A stretch of 51,765 nucleotides of DNA from Nitrosomonas sp. JL21 (lineage in GTDB: Bacteria > Pseudomonadota > Gammaproteobacteria > Burkholderiales > Nitrosomonadaceae). Made by a program: the position numbers and the translations under genes. Shown piece after piece: positions 46,821 through 51,765 of this stretch (its first letter is position 1; every line of letters starts with the position of its first letter). The stretch is taken from NCBI RefSeq assembly GCF_009833095.1, contig NZ_QRCB01000047.1, positions 1 to 51,765 on the forward strand, in the 5' to 3' direction. A model generated the notes under the pieces. It had not been told where the DNA came from. It made no database searches and worked only from the letters and a program-made list of their open reading frames with translations.

Positions 46821-49715
46821 TTAAGACGGAGCGTTTGAGACAAGTCGAATAGGCTGTGAATGAGGGTGATGCGAGGGAATAAAATGAGCGTTTTTGGCAT
46901 GATTCTGCGCCACAAAATTGGCGAGTTCATCAGCGGGCAATGGCCGACAATAAAAATAACCTTGAATCAGCTCACAATCATATTTTTTCAGAAATTCTAA
47001 CTGAGCTTGATTTTCAACACCCTCAGCAACGATTCTTTTATCAAGAGTGTGTGCCATGGCGGCAATGGTAGCTGCTATTGTACCGCCTTCACCATTCTCG
47101 TTGATTTTACGCACAAATGAGATGTCAATTTTAAGCGTATCAAATGGCAACTGCTCCAGATATGACATGGAAGAATAGCCAGTGCCAAAATCATCGATTG
47201 AAAGTTGAATGCCCAAGTGTTTAAGTTTTTCCAACATTCTCAACACTTCTTGCATATCTTCCATAAAAACACTTTCGGTAATCTCAAGTTCCAAACAGTG
47301 TGGATCCAGCTCATTTCTTTTCAGAACACTCTCAACCATTTGGAAAAAATCAGGCTGGCGAAACTGCTTGACCGACACATTAACAGCAACGTAGTCCAGG
47401 CAAATGCCTTGATTAATCCATTCACGGTACTGCCTGCAAGCTCCATCGAGTACGATACGCCCGATGTCGATAATCAATCCCGTATCTTCTGCAATCGGAA
47501 TAAACACGCCGGGAGGCACAAAACCAAGTTCCGGATGGTTCCAGCGCACTAATGTCTCAACACCGCGAACACGGTTTGTTTTGGGATCTACTTGCGGTTG
47601 ATAATGCAACACAAATTGTTGTTCAGAAACGGCCTTTCGCATTTCTCGTTCGATCATCAAACGCTTACTGATCTCGGTATTCATGCTTTCTTCAAAGAAA
47701 ACAAATTGATTACCCCCATTCGCTTTAGCACGATACAAAGCGATGTCGGAGTTTCTCATCAAATCGGCAGTATTTGCTCCATCCTGGGGATAGACAGCAA
47801 TTCCGATACTCACTGTAAGTATATTTTGCTCGCCACGAAAGAAATAGGGTTCAGCCAGACCGAGAATAATCTTCTGGGCTATCGATTGAATGGCCTGACT
47901 CGAGTCCAAGTCACAGACAATGACCGCAAATTCGTCACCTCCCAGACGAGCCGCAGTATCTCCTGCATCAATGCATTGAAGAAAACGTTCGCCGGCTTCA
48001 CACAGTAATTCATCGCCAATCGCATGCCCATAACTGTCATTAACCATTTTGAATCGATCAAAATCAACATATAGCACAGCCAATTTACGCTCGCCCCGTT
48101 GGCTCTGTGCAATTTCCTTCTGCAATTGTTCCATAAACAAAAAGCGATTGGGCAAACCCGTCAATGCATCGATACGTACTTGACGCAGCAATAATTCTTC
48201 ACGATTTTTGGTGAATAGCGCCACTGCAACTCGATCAGCATAATCATTGATGTATTGGATGTTTTCCTGGCTCCTGCTAAGCGCGTGAACAAAACCTAAC
48301 AAAACATATCCGACCAACTGGTGATTCCAATTTAAAGGCAGCAGAAATGAGCATGCCAAATTCTTTCCCTGCCCTTCGCGCGATAATTCTTCCAGAGGTA
48401 ATTGCTGCAAGGCAGTGCAATCTATCCACATTCCTTTGGAATGGTTTTGAAGCAATTGTTGAATGGAATCTAAAACTTTGCAATCAGCAGTCATCACAGA
48501 GTGATCTTTAATAGCTAGTTCATATACATAACCTTTTCCGGCATCATCCGGATCGAGTACAGTAATGCTGACCACATCTGCTTTAACAATCTTATTCATG
48601 TGAATCAATGTCAAGTAGACAATCTTATCGATATTCAGGCCCGATAATATTTCCTGATCTATACGCGACAACGCAGTCAGCATTTCGAATTGCTCACCTA
48701 CTTGCGTGGTCATGGTATTGAAGGATGTTGCCAGTTCGCCGAATTCATCCGAACTGATGACATCGATATGAGAAGAAAAATCATGATTTCCCAGCCGTCG
48801 GGTTCCTTCAATCAATTTTTCCAGTGGCACGAGAATACGTCGAATTTGTATCATGCTGAACAACATGATGAGCAATATCGATAAACCCACGCTGCCCCAA
48901 AAAATCGTATTAAGGTTAGACGTATTGCCAATCGCATCCGCTTTGGATTGCATCGATACGACCAACCAGCGTGGTGTCATGAAATGCGCATCGAGAAAAA
49001 CCTCATGGTAGTTGGCAATATAATGTTCATGATTACTATACCAATCAAACTCTCCTTTAATTTCTTGAGTAATAGGCTCGATAAATTCTTTTTTTAATGA
49101 GATATCACTTTGGTGAGCGCAAAAAAGCGTTACGTACTGGTTGCTTAAAACACATTGCTCCAAATTGTAAGCAAATGCGCTGGGGTCGCCCCACACATAA
49201 TCCGAAACAATTTCTGCAATGACTATACCTTTCTCAGGAGCATCCACGTGCAGTGCTTTGAGAAACAGTAACTTGGTCTCTGTCCCAGCCTTTTGCATTT
49301 TAATGATCGAGCGTTCAAGCGATAAATGCCGTAATTCACTAGCCGTCAAACTAATTTTTTCCGTGAGATACAGTGTGCCATACAGATTCATTACTTGATC
49401 ATCGGAAAGAACAATTGCCAAATTGCGAAACCGTTGTTTGAACTGACTCCCTATCTCCGGAAGATGAGATTCATCAGAAAACTGCGTACTATCCATGAAT
49501 AATTGCTCAATCATCAATAAGCGCTCGTAAATGGCTTTATTGTATGTATCACCCGCTGCATTAAGTTGATGATGTGCTTTTTTAAGTAGCATGTCATTCG
49601 ATTCCGAATATGACAGAAGTGCCAAAGCGAAAATGGGAATGAACGTTGACAGCATAAAAAATATCAACATCCTACGGCCAACTTGACTGCGCAATAGAGT
49701 ATCTTTTATTTTCAT
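46821..49715 (-). CDS. Membrane-bound GGDEF-EAL cyclic-di-GMP protein with HAMP and GAF domains
   Basis: The protein has 964 residues. A membrane segment near 15-35, a long periplasmic sensor (about 40-270) and a second membrane segment (FWGSVGLSILLIMLFSMIQI near 273-292) precede a HAMP domain (about 293-350) and a GAF-like domain (about 360-505). The GGDEF domain (about 525-680) has an intact RLGGDEF (592-596), but the RxxD inhibitory site is DAGD, so product inhibition is probably lost. The EAL domain (about 695-940) reads ETL (720-722) in place of EAL. Its glutamate is retained, and other catalytic motifs (NVSVKQF, ELEITES, DDFGTGYSS, AEGVEN, QGYFYCRPL) are intact, so phosphodiesterase activity is likely. 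It begins 8 bases after the pseudopilin gene, probably as one operon. Confidence 0.93.
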   Translation of the reverse strand: MKIKDTLLRSQVGRRMLIFFMLSTFIPIFALALLSYSESNDMLLKKAHHQLNAAGDTYNKAIYERLLMIEQLFMDSTQFSDESHLPEIGSQFKQRFRNLAIVLSDDQVMNLYGTLYLTEKISLTASELRHLSLERSIIKMQKAGTETKLLFLKALHVDAPEKGIVIAEIVSDYVWGDPSAFAYNLEQCVLSNQYVTLFCAHQSDISLKKEFIEPITQEIKGEFDWYSNHEHYIANYHEVFLDAHFMTPRWLVVSMQSKADAIGNTSNLNTIFWGSVGLSILLIMLFSMIQIRRILVPLEKLIEGTRRLGNHDFSSHIDVISSDEFGELATSFNTMTTQVGEQFEMLTALSRIDQEILSGLNIDKIVYLTLIHMNKIVKADVVSITVLDPDDAGKGYVYELAIKDHSVMTADCKVLDSIQQLLQNHSKGMWIDCTALQQLPLEELSREGQGKNLACSFLLPLNWNHQLVGYVLLGFVHALSRSQENIQYINDYADRVAVALFTKNREELLLRQVRIDALTGLPNRFLFMEQLQKEIAQSQRGERKLAVLYVDFDRFKMVNDSYGHAIGDELLCEAGERFLQCIDAGDTAARLGGDEFAVIVCDLDSSQAIQSIAQKIILGLAEPYFFRGEQNILTVSIGIAVYPQDGANTADLMRNSDIALYRAKANGGNQFVFFEESMNTEISKRLMIEREMRKAVSEQQFVLHYQPQVDPKTNRVRGVETLVRWNHPELGFVPPGVFIPIAEDTGLIIDIGRIVLDGACRQYREWINQGICLDYVAVNVSVKQFRQPDFFQMVESVLKRNELDPHCLELEITESVFMEDMQEVLRMLEKLKHLGIQLSIDDFGTGYSSMSYLEQLPFDTLKIDISFVRKINENGEGGTIAATIAAMAHTLDKRIVAEGVENQAQLEFLKKYDCELIQGYFYCRPLPADELANFVAQNHAKNAHFIPSHHPHSQPIRLVSNAPS

Positions 49716-49723
49716 TGGACTAT

Positions 49724-50212
49724 TTAGCTCGAATATTTTGATGCCAAATCAATAAAACGGCCATTATTAGCGCGAACGATGTCATCACGGCTTGCTTTTG
49801 CTGTCAGCGGCGACTGGCTGCTGCCGTCCTTTCCCATGCTGTACAAGTCATAATCTGAACTGATGGGATGCAAGTTATGGTCTTTGCGTATTTTCCCGTT
49901 GATTCCCTTGATATTGGGATTAGAATGATTCAAATATTGATAAGGATTGCCCCATGGATCAATAAGGCCATCCATACCAACTTCAGCCAGGGAATTTGGA
50001 TAAAGATTCGGTCCTGTCGGAATATAGCTTTCGATACGCATTTCAATTTTGCTGATATCGAAGATCGCTTGTTCAACTTTGATTCGTTCTGAATAATCTG
50101 TGTAAGCCGGAACGGCAACCGTCGACACAACCGCCAATATCGCGATCGTCACCAGCAGTTCGACTAGTGTAAATGCTTGTTGGGCATGGTAATGAATGGA
50201 TTTATTGCTCAT
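49724..50212 (-). CDS. GspG-like pseudopilin / type II secretion-type prepilin
   Basis: The protein has 162 residues from the ATG at 50212 (an upstream TTG at 50218 is less likely). The type III prepilin signal is AQQA|FTLVELLVTIAILAV; the residue before cleavage is Ala, not the usual Gly, and Glu5 of the mature protein (Glu18) is present. Downstream it has the GspG hallmark GLIDPWGNPYQYLNH and a YDLYSMGKDG tail typical of major pseudopilins. No other secretion or pilus gene is near. It is followed by a c-di-GMP enzyme gene, suggesting linked surface or biofilm control. Cleavage by prepilin peptidase with Ala is possible but less efficient in known systems. Confidence 0.85.
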   Translation of the reverse strand: MSNKSIHYHAQQAFTLVELLVTIAILAVVSTVAVPAYTDYSERIKVEQAIFDISKIEMRIESYIPTGPNLYPNSLAEVGMDGLIDPWGNPYQYLNHSNPNIKGINGKIRKDHNLHPISSDYDLYSMGKDGSSQSPLTAKASRDDIVRANNGRFIDLASKYSS

Positions 50213-50408
50213 AACCAATACTAAGGTTCATTGTTAATGTCGTTATTTCATACTCATTACTCTATGAATAGTAATAATTAACGGTTAGTGAGAAAAAAAC
50301 TAAAATAAAATTTTATCTGAATAACTCATTGTTATTTAATGTATTTATTATCTACGATGCTACATAGAGAAAATATCTTGGGAGTAAAAAATTTTAAGCT
50401 TTAGACTA

Positions 50409-51009
50409 GGGTCTGTTGACGTTTTGAGATAAGTATTTCAAGGAAAGAAGCAAACTCGTAATATTGAGTCCTATACCACCATTAAGACGAGTTTGCGATG
50501 CCCCGATTGATGCTCAGTGATGAGTTCTGGTCGAAGCTGGAAAAGATTTTGCTTCAAGAAGCGATTTATAACAAGCGCAATTTGCGCCTGACGGTAGAAG
50601 GAATGCTGTATCGAATGCGAGTTGGCTGTCCATGGCGAGACTTACCCAAAACATTCGGATGCTGGAATTCCATCTACAAAAGATTTAATGCGTGGTCGTT
50701 AAACAGTAAATGATTAAGGATTTTCAAGACGTTGGTTATTGATCCGGATTGTGAATGGAAATTTATTGATGGCAGCTATGTTAAAGCGCACCAGCATAGT
50801 GCAGGGGCAGCAAACAAGGAACCCCAAGCGATTGGAAAAAGCCGCGCAGGTAATACCACCAAGATTCACCTGGTAGTTGATAGTTATGGCTTGCCAGTTG
50901 AGTTTAAAATCACCGGCGGAAAAGTCAATGATTGTTCTGCAGCACCTGATTTGATTGCCAGATTACCTGACGCGAAAGCGATTGTTGCGGACATCCAATT
51001 AGTCTAGGC
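50409..51009 (+). mobile_element. IS5-superfamily (IS427-like) element, right end missing
   Basis: The left terminal repeat begins at 50409 (GGGTCTGTTGACG). CTA at 50406-50408 before it could be the target duplicate, as for IS427-type elements. The transposase frame follows. No matching right repeat occurs; the homology stops near 51009, where another IS remnant begins. Confidence 0.7.
50498..51009 (+). pseudogene. IS5-family transposase remnant
   Basis: The N-terminal part (LMLSDEFWSKLEKILL, GMLYRMRVGCPWRDLP, WNSIYKRFNAW) and the catalytic part (KFIDGSYVKAHQHSAGA, IHLVVDSYGLPVEFKITGG) are in the same frame. They are separated by a TGA at 50711-50713, which fits a deletion and insertion pair that changed the local codons. 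The frame ends at a TAG at 51005-51007 right after AKAIVAD, where the KGYDS segment with the next catalytic part should follow. The last third of the transposase, including the catalytic glutamate, is missing. Confidence 0.85.
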
Positions 51010-51470
51010 AGTCGAGAAGCACAGCATCCAAGGACAAAAAAGCCAGATGGCTCGCAGAATCTCCGTAGATTGGCGCCCGGCACCGCATAGAACGGCATTG
51101 GGGCATCGCCGAGATGCCCTTGAGCCAGTTTCGCCGCAGTTGACCTTCGCTTTTCATGTGACTGGTCGCAAGCTCAATAGCGCTTCGTCAGCGAATAGCT
51201 TTCCTGATCAATTGTATGACGCCGCGTTTCTGACCACTGCGCCAGATCGCCACCCCCTTAACGCTGACACGCGATAACCCTTGTCGACAAACACGGCCTC
51301 GGGTTTCTGGTCAGTCAGGATGGTGATCTGCTCAATGGCTTCGGGGAGCGTGGACCGTCGCATGGATTGCCGGGCAAACTACGCATGCCGACCACCAGGC
51401 CTTCCTTGTGGGGTGTAGCCACCGACCTTCTCGGTTTATCAGCTTGTGTTATTCTGAGCAAAAATACTTT
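51010..51470 (-). pseudogene. Second IS5-family transposase remnant, opposite strand
   Basis: On the - strand ATPHKEGLVVGMRSLPGNP (near 51425-51370) is followed, after a frameshift, by EAIEQITILTDQKPEAVFVD and DKGYR (51285-51271). Later, past stops, comes HMKSEGQLRRNWLKG (51155-51110). This order is the C-terminal half of IS1106/ISPa-type IS5 transposases. Several frameshifts and stops show it is dead. The N-terminal half is not seen. Confidence 0.75.
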
Positions 51471-51765
51471 GCCGCTTACGGCGGGGTTATTTAATTGTCT
51501 TGGTCGATGCGGTCGCTTTGATAATCTATGCCAATATCCATTCCATGCCGATTCAATATGACATTTATTGTCATTAAGCAGCAAAATAGGAATGCTTATC
51601 TGCTGATAAGCATAAATAGCGGTGTAAAAATAATGGAGTGGACGTCCGCTACCCTAAACGGCATCAAAGTGCCAAAGTAGTGGTGCAATAAAGCCCCCGG
51701 AGCCATTGGCTGTGCCAGAACGGCCCAATGACACATGGTCGATGGGTAATCCTCCCATTTTTAAC
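51471..51765. other. Non-coding sequence at the right edge, possibly IS-flanking
   Basis: No gene is supported. An inverted repeat CATTGGC / GCCCAATG lies at about 51703-51730. The stretch next to IS remnants may be a further mobile-element end cut by the window. Confidence 0.3.

Noticed and set aside
47556..47558. EAL domain called inactive because the motif reads ETL
   Set aside because: The metal-binding glutamate and all other catalytic motifs are present, so activity remains likely.

Overview
The window is chromosomal DNA of a Gram-negative, AT-leaning betaproteobacterium, most likely a Nitrosomonas-like ammonia oxidiser (Nitrosomonadaceae). This is inferred from gene order and protein families: a full System I cytochrome c maturation operon, the rpoE-rseA-rseB-mucD-lepA-lepB-rnc-era-pdxJ-acpS-nagZ chain, a two-subunit (split) glycine decarboxylase, and large RTX exoproteins. 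No ammonia-oxidation marker gene lies in the window, so the genus is an inference.

Layout. (1) 1-13957: three giant RTX exoproteins. They are a 5'-truncated RTX lipase (+), an FG-GAP/VCBS-repeat RTX protein (-), and a cadherin/Ig-like RTX protein with a strict 81-residue repeat (+). All three end in the same roughly 90-residue C-terminal module, presumably the type I secretion signal; no exporter is encoded here. A 1.1 kb spacer rich in hairpins separates the second and third. (2) 14029-21891 (-): ccmABCDEFGHI followed by bcp, a complete haem delivery and apocytochrome ligation pathway plus a peroxiredoxin. (3) 22276: a small His-rich exported protein; 22935: dihydrolipoamide dehydrogenase. 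(4) 24481-35538 (-): envelope stress, translation, RNA and lipid/cofactor housekeeping genes. They run from rpoE through rseA, rseB, degP/mucD, a glutaredoxin-like gene, lepA, lepB, DUF4845, rnc, era, pdxJ and acpS to nagZ. rseB has an apparent one-base deletion in a 9-base homopolymer inside its signal peptide, and recO, often found between era and pdxJ, is missing there. (5) 35835: nadB, divergent from rpoE. (6) 38739-44943 (+): a promoter, tandem glycine riboswitch and terminator controlling gcvT-gcvH-gcvPA-tpx-gcvPB-pfkB-type kinase. The embedded Tpx has only one cysteine. (7) 44973-50212: an EEP-family hydrolase (-), a small exported protein (+) with a near-consensus promoter wrapped in an inverted repeat, and a GspG-like pseudopilin gene (-) directly upstream of a HAMP-GAF-GGDEF-EAL protein. 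(8) 50409-51765: two degenerate IS5-superfamily transposase remnants joined head to head in orientation.

How the parts fit. RpoE with RseA/RseB senses envelope damage and DegP degrades misfolded periplasmic protein. LepB processes exported proteins and the Ccm proteins attach haem to periplasmic cytochromes. The Gcv proteins, with Lpd (encoded separately) as the L subunit, oxidise glycine and feed C1 units to folate, under direct control of glycine through the riboswitch. The most unusual items are the rseB homopolymer frameshift, the single-cysteine Tpx inside a glycine-controlled operon, the promoter-spanning operator at 46135-46178, the hairpin-rich RTX spacer, and the shared C-terminal module and exact 81-residue periodicity of the RTX proteins.
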